From Kiloniellaceae bacterium (GTDB taxonomy: Bacteria > Pseudomonadota > Alphaproteobacteria > Kiloniellales > Kiloniellaceae), in the NCBI GenBank assembly GCA_021776195.1, contig JAJFGK010000060.1, positions 124,001 through 188,000 on the forward strand: 64,000 bases of DNA, given 5' to 3'. Shown here piece after piece: positions 52,387-61,480 of the stretch. The position numbers and the translations under genes are program-made. Position 1 is the first letter of the stretch; each line of letters starts with the position of its first letter. The notes under the pieces were generated by a model. That model was not told the DNA's origin and did not search any database. It saw nothing but the letters and a program-made list of their open reading frames with translations.

Positions 52387-53415
52387 TCAGGCCGGCAGCG
52401 GTTCCGGGTCCTTTTGGACCACCTGATCGATCGAGCCGAATATCGTCATGCCGGTGTCATCCCGCATCTCGATTTGCACCCGGTCCCCGAAACTGAGAAA
52501 GGGCGTGCGCGGCGCGCCAAATTCGATGGCCTCCATCAGTCGCGGCTCGGCGATGCAGGAATAGCCGAGGCCACCATTCTCGACCCTTGAGGCCGTGGCA
52601 TCGGGCTGCTTGTTGGAGACGGTGCCGGACCCGATCACGCTGCCGGCGCCGAGGGGGCGGGTGTGGGCGGCGTGCGCGATCAACTGGGCGAAATCGAAGG
52701 CCATGCCGACGCCGGCATCGGGCCGGCCGAAGGGCGCGCCGTTCAGGAAGGACAGCAAGGGCAGGTGCAGCCGGCCGCCGTCCCACGCGGCACCCAGTTC
52801 GTCGGGCGTGACCGCCAGCGGGGCAAAGGCCGTCGGCGGCTTGCCGTGCAGGAAGCCGAAGCCCTTGGACAGTTCGTCCGGGATCAGGTTTCGCAGGCTC
52901 ACGTCGTTGACCAGGCCGATCAGCTTGATGTGGCGCCGCGCCGCCGCCGGCGTGACGCCGCGCGGCACATCGTCGCAGATCACCGCGACCTCGCCTTCGA
53001 AGTCGATGCCCCAGTCCTCGCTGGCGGCGCGGATCGGGTCCCGCGGCCCGACGAAGGTGTCGGATCCGCCCTGGTACATCAAGGGGTCGTGGCGCAACCG
53101 GTCCGGCAGTTCGGCCCCGCGCGCGCGGCGCACCAACTCGACATGGTTCAGGTAGGCCGAGCCGTCGAGCCATTGATAGGCACGGGGTAGCGGGGCGGCG
53201 CAGGCGGTCTGGTCGAAGGGCAGGGTGTCCCTGCCCTCGCCGGCCTCCAGCCGCTCAGCCAGGGCCTCCAACAAAGGCGCCACGGTCGCCCAGTCGTCCA
53301 GGGCCGCTTGCAGCGTGGCGGCAATCGGGCGGGCCGGCAGCGCCCGGGTCAGGTCGCGGCTCACCACCACCAGGGTGCCGTCGCGCCCGCCCGGCTTCAG
53401 GGTCGCGAGCTTCAT
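52387..53415 (-). CDS. fahA: Fumarylacetoacetase-family hydrolase
   Basis: A 342-residue FAH-superfamily protein, last enzyme of tyrosine degradation, splitting fumarylacetoacetate into fumarate and acetoacetate. Metal residues are in DFEGEVAVICDD (Glu, Asp) and the catalytic region in LIGLVNDVSLRN; GTVSNKQPD is standard. The ATG overlaps the hmgA stop by four bases, so hpd, hmgA and fahA form one operon. Confidence 0.92.
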   Translation of the reverse strand: MKLATLKPGGRDGTLVVVSRDLTRALPARPIAATLQAALDDWATVAPLLEALAERLEAGEGRDTLPFDQTACAAPLPRAYQWLDGSAYLNHVELVRRARGAELPDRLRHDPLMYQGGSDTFVGPRDPIRAASEDWGIDFEGEVAVICDDVPRGVTPAAARRHIKLIGLVNDVSLRNLIPDELSKGFGFLHGKPPTAFAPLAVTPDELGAAWDGGRLHLPLLSFLNGAPFGRPDAGVGMAFDFAQLIAHAAHTRPLGAGSVIGSGTVSNKQPDATASRVENGGLGYSCIAEPRLMEAIEFGAPRTPFLSFGDRVQIEMRDDTGMTIFGSIDQVVQKDPEPLPA

Positions 53416-54563
53416 GACGCCGGCTCGCCACCGCTGGACCAGGACTTGACATAGGCTTCGTTCTCGACGCCCTCGGGCAGGTCCGCCAGGGACAGCGCGT
53501 CTCGGGTATCGACCATCACGGCGATCTCGTCGGTCATGGCCTTGTCTTGCTTCAGCATCCGGGTCAGGGCCTTGGGGTGCGGTCCGTGGGTGAAGCCGGC
53601 GGGATGAAAGGTCACCATGCCGGCGTCGATGTTGTCGCGGCTGAAGAAATCGCCGGCGTGATAGAACAGCACCTCGTCGTAGTCGTCATTGTTGTGGAAG
53701 AAGGGCACCTTCAGGGCGCCGGGGTCGGTCTCGAAGGGACGCGGCGCGAAGGTGCAGACCACGAAACGCGGCGCCAGGAAGGTGGTATGGGCCGAGGGCG
53801 GCAGGTGGTAGCGGTGGCTCGCCAACGGCCGGATGTCGGCAACGTTGAGCCGGACCGCGGCGAGGTTGCCCTTCCAGCCGACGGCGTCCAGCGGATTGAA
53901 GGGGTAGGTCGCCTGACTGATCGCGCCGCCGCGCTTGATCCGGATGCGCCAGCGGTTGTCCGGGGCGGGCTCGCTCTTTTGGTCTTCGAAGGCCTGGTCG
54001 ATCCGAGGCAGATCGAGGATCGCCGGATCGAAGACCGCGTGGGGGCCAACCAGGCCGCGATCGGGCAGTTGGTAGCTGGCGCCGGTGGCCTCGATCATCA
54101 GGACCTCGGTTCCGGGTTCGGCCGAGAGGCGCCACAGCGTGCCGCGCGGCACCATTAGATAGTCGCCGGTCCTGACCTCCAGGTGACCGTAGTCGCAATA
54201 GAAATGGCCGCCGCCCTTATGCAGGAACAGCAGGTCGTCGCCATCGCCGTTGCGCGCCAGGTGATCCATCGCTCCCGCCGGCCGCCAATAGCGCAGCCGG
54301 CAGGCGGCGTTGGACAGGATTTCGGCGGCATCCCAGGGGCAGGCCTGGGTCGCCGCCAGCTTGTTCAGGTCGAGGGCGCGCGGCCGCAGCGGGCCCTCCC
54401 AGTCGATCCAGCCGGTCGGCGGGTGGCTATGGTAGATGTGGCTGGCCGGACCGAAGAAACCCTCCTTGCTGATCTCGCGTTCAAAGGTGCCTTCGGGCAG
54501 GTCGGCGTGGGCCTGGCGCGAGGCGCGGCCCTCGACGTGGTGAAAGGGAATGAAGTGGCGCAT
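53412..54563 (-). CDS. hmgA: Homogentisate 1,2-dioxygenase
   Basis: A 383-residue non-heme iron dioxygenase opening the homogentisate ring to maleylacetoacetate. Shorter than the ~440-residue animal form but typical for bacteria. Iron ligands are in HNNDDYDEVLFYHAGDF (Glu, His) and GFTHGPHP (His). Starts MRHFIPFHHVEGRASRQAHA. It lies 46 bases after hpd and overlaps fahA. Confidence 0.95.
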   Translation of the reverse strand: MRHFIPFHHVEGRASRQAHADLPEGTFEREISKEGFFGPASHIYHSHPPTGWIDWEGPLRPRALDLNKLAATQACPWDAAEILSNAACRLRYWRPAGAMDHLARNGDGDDLLFLHKGGGHFYCDYGHLEVRTGDYLMVPRGTLWRLSAEPGTEVLMIEATGASYQLPDRGLVGPHAVFDPAILDLPRIDQAFEDQKSEPAPDNRWRIRIKRGGAISQATYPFNPLDAVGWKGNLAAVRLNVADIRPLASHRYHLPPSAHTTFLAPRFVVCTFAPRPFETDPGALKVPFFHNNDDYDEVLFYHAGDFFSRDNIDAGMVTFHPAGFTHGPHPKALTRMLKQDKAMTDEIAVMVDTRDALSLADLPEGVENEAYVKSWSSGGEPAS

Positions 54564-54609
54564 GGCGCGGGTCCTTAGAATGGGAGGCGAGTTTCGGGTA
54601 GAGCGATGC

Positions 54610-55716
54610 TCAGTCGGCCTGCAACTGGCCGCGGCGGATCTGGTCCAGTTCGATCGATTCGAAGAGGGCCTGGAAATTGCCCTCGCCGAAGCCCTCGTTG
54701 CCCTTGCGCTGGATGATCTCGAAGAAGATCGGCCCGATCACCGTGTCGGTGAAGATCTGCAGCAGCAGGCCCTGGCCTTTGGTGGGCGCGCCGTCGATCA
54801 GGATTCTCAAGGCTTGCAGACGGGTCAGGTCCTCGCCGTGGCCGGGCAGGCGCGCGTCGACCCCCTCGTAGTAGGTGCCGGGCGTGTCCATGAAGGTGAC
54901 GCCGTTGCCGCGCAGGGCCTCGACCGTGGCCTGAATGTCGCCGGTGCCGAGCGCGATGTGTTGGATGCCCTCGCCTTTGTACTGTTCGAGGAATTCGACG
55001 ATCTGGCTCTTGTCGTCGCTCGACTCGTTGATCGGGATGCGGATCTTGCCGCAGGGGCTGGTCATGGCCCGGGATTTCAGGCCGGTCAGCTTGCCCTCGA
55101 TATCGAAGTAGCGGATCTCGCGGAAGGAGAAGAGCCGCTCGTAGAACTCGGCCCAGGCATCGAGGCCGCCGCGAAAGACATTGTGGGTCAGGTGATCGAG
55201 GTAGGTGAGCCCGAACCCGGCCGGGCGCTGTTCGGCGCCCTCGATCGGTCGGAAGTCGATTTCGTAGATGTCGCTGTCGGGGCCGTAGCGGTCGACCAGA
55301 TAGATTAGCGCGCCGCCGATGCCCTCGATCGCCGGAATGTTCAACTCCATCGGACCGGTCTTGGGTGGCACCGCCGTGGCGCCCAGGGAAACCGCGCGCT
55401 CGAGCGTCTCTGCGGCATCCTTGACCCGGAAGGCCATGGCGCAGGCCGACGGCCCATGCTGGTCGCGGAAGCGTTCCGCATGGCTGCCGGGTTCGTCGTT
55501 CAGGATGAAGTTGATATCGCCCTGGCGAAAGAGCGTCACCGCCTTGCTGCGATGGCGCGCCACGGCGCGAAAGCCCAACCGCTCGAACAGTGTCGATAGA
55601 TGGCGCGGCTCGGGCGCGGTGAACTCGACGAACTCGAAGCCGTCGGTTCCCATGGGATTGTCCCACAGGGCATTGCCATCTTTGCCGCTGGCATTCTTGG
55701 TTTGGTCGCTTGTCAT
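54610..55716 (-). CDS. hpd: 4-hydroxyphenylpyruvate dioxygenase
   Basis: A 368-residue enzyme making homogentisate from 4-hydroxyphenylpyruvate, with Fe(II). The two vicinal-oxygen-chelate halves are visible (GTDGFEFVEFTAP; YLDHLTHNVFRGG); iron ligands are in LTHNV (His), QHIALGT (His) and IFFEIIQRKG (Glu). Start ATG 55716 with GAGGAG upstream, while a longer frame to 55878 lacks support. Heads hpd-hmgA-fahA. A maleylacetoacetate isomerase gene was not found in the window. Confidence 0.95.
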   Translation of the reverse strand: MTSDQTKNASGKDGNALWDNPMGTDGFEFVEFTAPEPRHLSTLFERLGFRAVARHRSKAVTLFRQGDINFILNDEPGSHAERFRDQHGPSACAMAFRVKDAAETLERAVSLGATAVPPKTGPMELNIPAIEGIGGALIYLVDRYGPDSDIYEIDFRPIEGAEQRPAGFGLTYLDHLTHNVFRGGLDAWAEFYERLFSFREIRYFDIEGKLTGLKSRAMTSPCGKIRIPINESSDDKSQIVEFLEQYKGEGIQHIALGTGDIQATVEALRGNGVTFMDTPGTYYEGVDARLPGHGEDLTRLQALRILIDGAPTKGQGLLLQIFTDTVIGPIFFEIIQRKGNEGFGEGNFQALFESIELDQIRRGQLQAD

Positions 55717-56154
55717 GGTCTGACTCCTCGAAACGGATCGGAGCGAAGCTACGCCGGAGGGATAACCGAGTCGGACGGAGCCCGGTCGGGCGTGGCGCGG
55801 AGGCCTCAGGCCGCGCGGGGCGAGCCGCGCGACAAACCCCGTAGACCCTTGGACAGGTCGCGACCGATGGCGAGACAAAGGGCGGGGCTCCGCAAGGCCC
55901 CGCGGCCCGCGCAGGAGACCGGCCGGCTGCCCGTCGTTGATTGTTGTGTCGAGATCATGGTTCGAACGACTCCTCCGGGAGGACGTCTGTGCGTCAATTG
56001 TGAAACCCCCGGCAGTAAAGTCAAACGCGGAAAATTTGTCTTATGTCCGCCCCAGGACCGTCGCAACTAAGATAGTTACCTTGGGTGGTGAACACGTATG
56101 TAGGTGAGGAGTGCTCGTGGCACTTTCAAAAATTCAAAAACTAGGGGGCAGCAT
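55717..56154. other. Divergent region between hpd and the binding-protein gene
   Basis: About 440 bases. The hpd side carries a candidate 50-codon minus-strand frame (listed separately). The other side (55990-56154) is A/T-rich and likely holds the promoter of the binding-protein/BCCT operon; TAGGGGGCAGC is its ribosome site. No regulator gene or clear operator was seen. Confidence 0.45.
55806..55958 (-). CDS. Possible 50-residue protein upstream of hpd
   Basis: A frame starting MISTQQSTTGSRPVSCAGRG, with GGAGGAG 12 bases before its ATG. Codon third positions are largely G or C. It is Ser/Arg/Gly-rich with no known family. It could be a leader peptide of the tyrosine operon or a chance frame; the ribosome site is the only support. 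Confidence 0.3.
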   Translation of the reverse strand: MISTQQSTTGSRPVSCAGRGALRSPALCLAIGRDLSKGLRGLSRGSPRAA

Positions 56155-57315
56155 ATGAGAAAAATTCGACCGAAGAGTCTTTCCAGAAAGCTCGCCGTCC
56201 TGGCGTTTCTGGGGTCCGCGATGACTTGCGCCGGCGCCTACGCTCAAGACAGCACCACCGCTCTCGCGGCGGCCGGTATGGGCCAGGAGATCACCTTCAC
56301 CTCCTGGACCGGGCCCTACATGCGCAGTCAGATGCTGGGTTTCGTGCGTCCCTACGAAGCGGCGACGGGCGCCCGGGTCACGGTGGAACACTATGACGGC
56401 GGCATCGGCGAGATCCGCGATCAGGTGGAATCCGCCAACGTCATCTGGGATGTCGTCGACCTGACCCAAGCCGATTCTCTGCGGGCTTGCGAGGAGGGTC
56501 TGCTGGAGAATATTGAAAACATCCAGTTGCCCGACGGCGCCGACGGATCCGGTTTCCGCGAAGATTTCGTGGAAGGGGCGCTGAACCCCTGTGGGGTCGG
56601 TGTGATCGTCTGGGCGACGATCTTCGGCTACAACAAGAATCTCTTCGGCGACAATCCGCCAACTTCCGTCGCGGATTTTTTCAATACGAAGAAGTACCCG
56701 GGGGCACGGGCGATCCGCAACGACCCGACAGTGATCATGGAATGGGCGCTGATCGCCGACGGTGTCCCGCAGGAAGAGGTCTATGACCTCTTGGAAACCC
56801 CCAAGGGTGTCGAACGCGCGTTGGCGAAAATGAACGCCATCAAACCCGGCCTTCACCTTTGGGACACGGGACGACAGCCGGTGCGTCTTCTGAACAACGA
56901 AGACGTTGTCATGAGCTCGGTCTGGGCGACGACGGGCGCCGTGGCCTCGCGCGAAGAGGGGGCGAAGTTTTCGGTCATTTGGGACGGCAGGGTGATCGAG
57001 CTCGATCTCTTCGGCATCCCCAAGGGCAGCCGCAACAAGGATGCGGCGATCGATTTCATCCGCTTTGCGAGCGCCTCGGAATCCCTGGCCAAGATGGTCG
57101 GTTATCTGCCCAACGGTCCGACGCGGAAATCGTCTCTTGCGCTGATTTCCGAGGACGTCTTGTCGCAGTTGCCCAATGGCCCAGCCTATGAGGACAAGGT
57201 CTCGATCCACTCGAATGCCGAGTGGTGGGCGGTGAACCATGCGGCCTTGGAAGAGGCTTTCGATGCCTGGGTCGACGAGGCTGCCCGGCAGGGCGCGTCC
57301 GGTACGGTACGGTGA
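56155..57315 (+). CDS. Periplasmic solute-binding protein, PotD-like
   Basis: A 386-residue exported binding protein: signal peptide (LAVLAFLGSAMTCAGAYA), then EITFTSWTGPYMRSQMLGF and VIWDVVDLTQADSLRACEEG, the fold of spermidine/putrescine and related binding proteins (ABC type). Starts at ATG 56155 after AGGGGG. No ABC permease or ATPase follows. Instead a BCCT carrier begins 31 bases later, so the two are probably one operon. Whether the binding protein serves the carrier is inference. Confidence 0.9.
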   Translation: MRKIRPKSLSRKLAVLAFLGSAMTCAGAYAQDSTTALAAAGMGQEITFTSWTGPYMRSQMLGFVRPYEAATGARVTVEHYDGGIGEIRDQVESANVIWDVVDLTQADSLRACEEGLLENIENIQLPDGADGSGFREDFVEGALNPCGVGVIVWATIFGYNKNLFGDNPPTSVADFFNTKKYPGARAIRNDPTVIMEWALIADGVPQEEVYDLLETPKGVERALAKMNAIKPGLHLWDTGRQPVRLLNNEDVVMSSVWATTGAVASREEGAKFSVIWDGRVIELDLFGIPKGSRNKDAAIDFIRFASASESLAKMVGYLPNGPTRKSSLALISEDVLSQLPNGPAYEDKVSIHSNAEWWAVNHAALEEAFDAWVDEAARQGASGTVR

Positions 57316-57346
57316 ACAATTACATAATACCAAGGGGGAAACCGTT

Positions 57347-58948
57347 ATGAGTGATGACATGCATGTGCCGCCGGATGACCTGGTCGCCAAGTCGGGGCTC
57401 TTTGCCGGAATGAACGCGCTCATGGCCATCGCGTCGATGGTCATGATTCTGGGTTTCGTCGGCTTCACGATCCAGGATGTCGAGTATTCCGGCGAGGTTT
57501 TTGCCGTCGGCAAGGACTTCATCATCAACACGCTCGACTGGTTCTACGTGCTGGTCGTGACAGTGGTGCTTTTTTTCGTGTTTTGGCTGCTGGTCAGCCG
57601 CTTTGGCGATGTGAAGTTGGGCAAGGACGACGACGAACCCGACTTCTCGACCTTTTCGTGGATCTGCATGCTGTTCAGCGCCGGTCTGGGGTCGGGCCTG
57701 ATCTACTGGGGTGTCGCCGAGCCCATGTACCACATCCAGGACAACCCCTTCCTGGCGCGCGAAGGGATCGCGCCGGGCGGCTTGGAGGCCGCCGGCGTGG
57801 CGATCCGCATCACCAATTTTCATTGGGGCCTGCACGGCTGGGCGCTCTACGTCTTGGTGGGCCTGAGCCTTGCCTATTTTTCTTACCGCAAGGGTCTTCC
57901 CCTTTCGCTGCGGTCGGCTATGTATCCCATCCTGAAAGACAAGGTCTATGGCCCCTGGGGCCACGCGGTCGACCTGATCGGTGTGTTCGGCACGATTTTT
58001 GGTCTCGCGACGTCGCTCGGCCTCGGTGTCGGACCCATTGCCGCCGGCCTGGATAACCTGGGCTGGCTGTCGAACACGACGACCAACCAGATCATCCTGA
58101 TCGCCGGCATTACGATTTTGGGCACGGCCTCCGCGGCATCGGGCGTCGGCAAGGGCGTCCGTATTCTGAGCGAGTGCAATGTCTGGGCCAGCCTCGGGCT
58201 GCTCTTGCTGTTCCTGATCCTGGGGCCGACCGCGTTCATCCTGGGAATGGTCATTTCCGGCGCGGGCGACTACCTGTGGAATGTGATCCCCATGGGATTC
58301 TGGATCGACGGCGAGCCGGAACGTCAGTGGCAAAGCTGGTGGACGATCTTCTACTGGGGCTGGTGGATTGCCTGGTGCCCCTTCGTCGGGCTGTTCATCG
58401 CCCGTGTTTCCAAGGGCCGCACGATCCGGCAGTTCTGTTTCTGTGTGCTGCTGGTGCCGACCACCGTCGTGGTGCTCTGGATGGGTGTCTTCGGCGGCGC
58501 CGCGGTGGGTGTCGACCTGTTCAACGGGGCAGGGGTGGTCGACGCGGTCAACGCGGATTATGCATCGGGTGTGTTTCAGACCATCGCTGGCTTCGGCTAC
58601 GACTGGCTGGTCTACCCGATCACCGTGTTGACGACCGTTCTCCTGATCTCGTGGTTCGTCACCTCGTCGGACTCCGGGACCCTGGTGATGTGCACCATGC
58701 TGTCCATGGGCGACGAGCATCCGCCGATCAAGTTCCGGATCTTCTGGGGCCTGACCTCCGGCGTGGTGGCCGGCGTGCTGTTGCTGGCAGGCGGCCTGAA
58801 CGCGCTGCAGACGGCCTCCATCGTGGCCGGCCTGCCGATTGCGGTGATGCTGCTGGCGATGGCCTTTGGCCTGGCCAAGACTCTGCACGAAGACTTCCCG
58901 GTCCCGGACGTGGAAGACAAACTGGCCCTGCGTTATTTGAACCGCTAA
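57347..58948 (+). CDS. BCCT-family betaine/carnitine/choline carrier
   Basis: A 533-residue, 12-span secondary transporter from ATG 57347 (AGGGGGAAAC upstream). Family hallmarks: the glycine stretch SAGLGSGLIYWGVAEP and the Trp box FYWGWWIAWCPFVGLFIARV with SKGRTIRQF after it. The glycine stretch differs from the sodium-coupled MGIG pattern, which may indicate different coupling. Substrate likely a quaternary ammonium compound. Follows the PotD-like gene; terminator downstream. Confidence 0.94.
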   Translation: MSDDMHVPPDDLVAKSGLFAGMNALMAIASMVMILGFVGFTIQDVEYSGEVFAVGKDFIINTLDWFYVLVVTVVLFFVFWLLVSRFGDVKLGKDDDEPDFSTFSWICMLFSAGLGSGLIYWGVAEPMYHIQDNPFLAREGIAPGGLEAAGVAIRITNFHWGLHGWALYVLVGLSLAYFSYRKGLPLSLRSAMYPILKDKVYGPWGHAVDLIGVFGTIFGLATSLGLGVGPIAAGLDNLGWLSNTTTNQIILIAGITILGTASAASGVGKGVRILSECNVWASLGLLLLFLILGPTAFILGMVISGAGDYLWNVIPMGFWIDGEPERQWQSWWTIFYWGWWIAWCPFVGLFIARVSKGRTIRQFCFCVLLVPTTVVVLWMGVFGGAAVGVDLFNGAGVVDAVNADYASGVFQTIAGFGYDWLVYPITVLTTVLLISWFVTSSDSGTLVMCTMLSMGDEHPPIKFRIFWGLTSGVVAGVLLLAGGLNALQTASIVAGLPIAVMLLAMAFGLAKTLHEDFPVPDVEDKLALRYLNR

Positions 58949-58990
58949 AGGCAGGGCGTTCGGCTTTCCCAGGGAAAGCCGCGAGAAGAT

Positions 58991-59024
58991 TTCGGGCCGG
59001 CTCATGCCGGCCCGAAGTTATTTT
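58991..59024 (+). terminator. Rho-independent terminator after the BCCT gene
   Basis: TTCGGGCCGGC, loop TCAT, GCCGGCCCGAA, then GTTATTTT. An 11-base perfect stem with a T-rich tail, just ahead of repeat copy B. Confidence 0.85.
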
Positions 59025-59031
59025 GCGGGCA

Positions 59032-59238
59032 TACTGGGGTCCGTTGACAAATGCTGCCCAGGTTGCGTCATTCCGGAACCCGGTTCGGCCCAATTATTCG
59101 ATTTGGTGGGCGAAGCGAGGTATCCGGAATCTCGGGCCGACGCTTGACCTTTTTCCGCCGAGATCCCGGACCGCTGACTTTCCTTCCCAAATCAAAAATC
59201 TGGAGAAATGGCGCGTCTGGGATGACCGCCATTTGTCA
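59032..59238 (+). repeat. Dispersed ~208-bp repeat, copy B
   Basis: Second copy of the element at 42392-42599, same orientation. Imperfect inverted ends GTCATTCCGGAACC (59067) and the reverse complement of GCGTCTGGGATGAC (59213-59226). Inner inverted pair CCGGAATCTCGG and GAGATCCCGG. It lies between the BCCT terminator and the LysR-type gene, whose promoter must start after it. Confidence 0.85.
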
Positions 59239-59283
59239 ACAGAACATATGTTAGAAACAATCCACTAGGACTGGAGCTTTGCC

Positions 59284-60189
59284 ATGGAGCTGAAGTGGCT
59301 GGAGGACTTTTTGACCCTGGCGCGGACCGGGAACTTCTCCCGTGCCGCCCAGGAGCGGAACGTCACCCAGTCGGCGTTCAGCCGACGGATACAGGCGTTG
59401 GAATCCTGGCTCGGCGTGGCCCTGGTGGACCGCAGCAGCTATCCGACTACCCTGACCCGGGCGGGCGAGGTGTTCCGTGAGTCCGCCGAGGAAACTTCGC
59501 GCTCCCTGGCGCAGCTACGCGACGAGCTGCGTCGCCATGAACGCGGCGACCGCAACAGCGTGACCTTCTCGGCGCAGCACACGCTCTGTCTTTGGTTTTT
59601 TCCCGCCTTCCTGCATCGTCTGAATAGCTATGCCGGTCCGCTCACCACGCGCCTCCTGGCGGACAACCTTCACAACTGTGTCCAGTCGCTGATCGCGGGC
59701 AACTGCGACTTCCTGCTCTGTTTTCACTATCCCGGCACGCCGCCGCTGCTCGACGACCAGCGCTACCCGAGCCTGACCATCGGCGGGGATCACCTGATCC
59801 CGGTCTGCGTGCCCGACAAGCAGCGCCGCCCGCGCTATCGCCTGCCGGGCCGAAAATCGGCACCGATCCCGCACCTGGACTATTCCGCCGAGGTCTTCCT
59901 GGGCAAGGCAGTCACGCGCATGATGGCGCAGCGCAAGTCCGCCTGTCATCTGACCAAGAGCCATGAGAACGCCATGGCCGAAGCGCTCAAGGCCTTGGCT
60001 AAGGAAGGCCACGGCCTCGCCTGGCTACCGCGCAGCTCGATTCGCGCCGAGCTGCGAGGCAACCGCTTGGTCAGGGCCGGAGACGAAAGCTGGGACGTGC
60101 CGCTGGAGATCCGCATTTACCGCGGCAGCGATGGGGCCCATGGCAGGGTCGACGACCTCTGGTCGCGGCTCGTCGAGGCCGAGGCCTGA
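59284..60189 (+). CDS. LysR-family regulator, HypT-like
   Basis: A 301-residue LysR-type protein. Winged helix at the N-terminus (WLEDFLTLARTGNFSRAAQE, FSRRIQALESWLGVALVDR), then a substrate-binding domain that resembles HypT: FSAQHTLCLWFFPAFL and SLIAGNCDFLLCFHYPG with several cysteines. HypT is a hypochlorite-responsive regulator, so a redox or sulfur signal is possible. It precedes the desulfhydrase and TRAP genes on the same strand, and an inverted repeat fits an operator between them. Confidence 0.9.
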   Translation: MELKWLEDFLTLARTGNFSRAAQERNVTQSAFSRRIQALESWLGVALVDRSSYPTTLTRAGEVFRESAEETSRSLAQLRDELRRHERGDRNSVTFSAQHTLCLWFFPAFLHRLNSYAGPLTTRLLADNLHNCVQSLIAGNCDFLLCFHYPGTPPLLDDQRYPSLTIGGDHLIPVCVPDKQRRPRYRLPGRKSAPIPHLDYSAEVFLGKAVTRMMAQRKSACHLTKSHENAMAEALKALAKEGHGLAWLPRSSIRAELRGNRLVRAGDESWDVPLEIRIYRGSDGAHGRVDDLWSRLVEAEA

Positions 60190-60196
60190 CCCGTCA

Positions 60197-60221
60197 AAAC
60201 TATGCATCGTACGAATAGTTT
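60197..60221 (+). promoter_or_regulatory. Candidate LysR-type operator
   Basis: AAACTAT, 11 bases, ATAGTTT: a perfect 7-11-7 inverted repeat just after the regulator's stop codon. A third half-site ATAGTTTT occurs at 60264. Spacing and dyad fit a LysR-type box for the downstream lyase/TRAP genes. Binding is not shown. Confidence 0.45.
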
Positions 60222-60253
60222 GTGTCCGACATAGCATTAGACTCGAACGCTCC

Positions 60254-60279
60254 CGGCTCGCCATAGTTTTGGCGAGCCG
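60254..60279 (+). terminator. Hairpin between regulator and lyase genes
   Basis: CGGCTCGCC, loop ATAGTTTT, GGCGAGCCG: a perfect 9-base stem. No T-run follows, so it may be an attenuator or RNA-stability structure rather than a terminator. Confidence 0.45.
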
Positions 60280-60384
60280 TCGAGGGCCGGGCAAACAGAG
60301 ATTGTGCCTGCGCGGATCTTTGGATCCGGCCCGCAGCGCGAACGACGGTTCGGCCTATAGCACCAACGACAAGGAACGAGCCCC

Positions 60385-61389
60385 GTGGACCTTTCCCGTT
60401 TCCCCAGAGTGAGTCTTTGTCACAGTCCGACGCCCCTGGAGCCCATGGATAATCTGAGCCGCCTGCTCGATGGCCCCAAGCTCTTCGTCAAGCGCGACGA
60501 CTGTACCGGTCTTGCAACGGGCGGGAACAAGACCCGCAAGCTGGAGTGGCTCATGGCCGACGCACTGGATCGGGGTGCCGATGTCATCGTCACCCAGGGG
60601 GCGGTCCAGTCGAACCATGTGCGCCAGACCGCGGCGGCGGCGGCGAAGCTGGGCCTCAAGTGTCGGATCCTGCTGGAGCGCCGGGTGCCCGGCACGGCGC
60701 CCGACTATGAAACGACGGGCAACGTCTTTCTCGATTATCTCTATGGTGCCGAGGTCGCGTTTCGCCCCGGCGGCGCCGACATGAACGCCGAGGCCGAGGC
60801 CCTTTGTGGCGACCTGCGCGCGCAGGGTGCCAAGCCCTACTTCATTCCTGGTGGCGGATCGAACAAGATCGGTGCTCTTGGCTATGTCGATTGCGTACAG
60901 GAACTCCTAAAGCAATCCAGCAGCAGCGGCATTCCCATCCACCGCATCGTCCACGCCACGGGCAGCGCCGGCACCCAGGCCGGGCTGGTGGCGGGACTGG
61001 CGGCCTTGGGCAGCGATATTCCCGTGCTCGGCATCTCGGTCCGGCAGCCCAAAGCCAGGCAGGAAGATGCGGTCTTCAAACTGGCCTGCGACACGGCTCA
61101 GTATCTCGGCAAGGAGGGTGCCGTGACCCGGGACAGGGTCGTGGCCGTCGACGACTATGTCGGGCCCGGGTATGGCCAGGCGACGCCCGAGATGGTGGAG
61201 GCCATCCGGCTGACCGCGGCGCAGGAAGCCATTCTGCTCGACCCGGTCTATTCCGGAAAGGGCATGGCCGGGCTCATTGGTCTTGCCCGGCAGGGCCACT
61301 TCGACCGCGGCGAGAATGTGGTCTTTCTCCACACCGGTGGCGCCGTCGCGCTCTTTGCCTATCAGGCCCTGTTCGAGAATGCGGCATAG
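60385..61389 (+). CDS. D-cysteine desulfhydrase / L-cysteate sulfo-lyase family protein
   Basis: A 334-residue PLP enzyme from GTG 60385 (AAGGA upstream). Fold-type II signatures: [11 protein letters not shown]...[35 protein letters not shown] (PLP lysine), [13 protein letters not shown] and [15 protein letters not shown]. Both D-cysteine desulfhydrase and CuyA cysteate lyase have this pattern and cannot be separated by eye. A TRAP transporter follows, so a taken-up amino-sulfonic or D-amino acid is a plausible substrate. Confidence 0.9.
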   Translation: MDLSRFPRVSLCHSPTPLEPMDNLSRLLDGPKLFVKRDDCTGLATGGNKTRKLEWLMADALDRGADVIVTQGAVQSNHVRQTAAAAAKLGLKCRILLERRVPGTAPDYETTGNVFLDYLYGAEVAFRPGGADMNAEAEALCGDLRAQGAKPYFIPGGGSNKIGALGYVDCVQELLKQSSSSGIPIHRIVHATGSAGTQAGLVAGLAALGSDIPVLGISVRQPKARQEDAVFKLACDTAQYLGKEGAVTRDRVVAVDDYVGPGYGQATPEMVEAIRLTAAQEAILLDPVYSGKGMAGLIGLARQGHFDRGENVVFLHTGGAVALFAYQALFENAA

Positions 61390-61480
61390 CGCCGCCGCTG
61401 TTGGACGATACCCGGAAAATCAAGGCGCGGGAGATTCAAGAGCATCGCCAAGTCCAAACACAACGAGGGAGGTTCAAACA

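Noticed and set aside
57320..59005. Long minus-strand frame opposite the BCCT gene
   Set aside because: Its translation is rich in His, Gln and Asp with no membrane spans, the typical mirror of a GC-rich membrane-protein gene.
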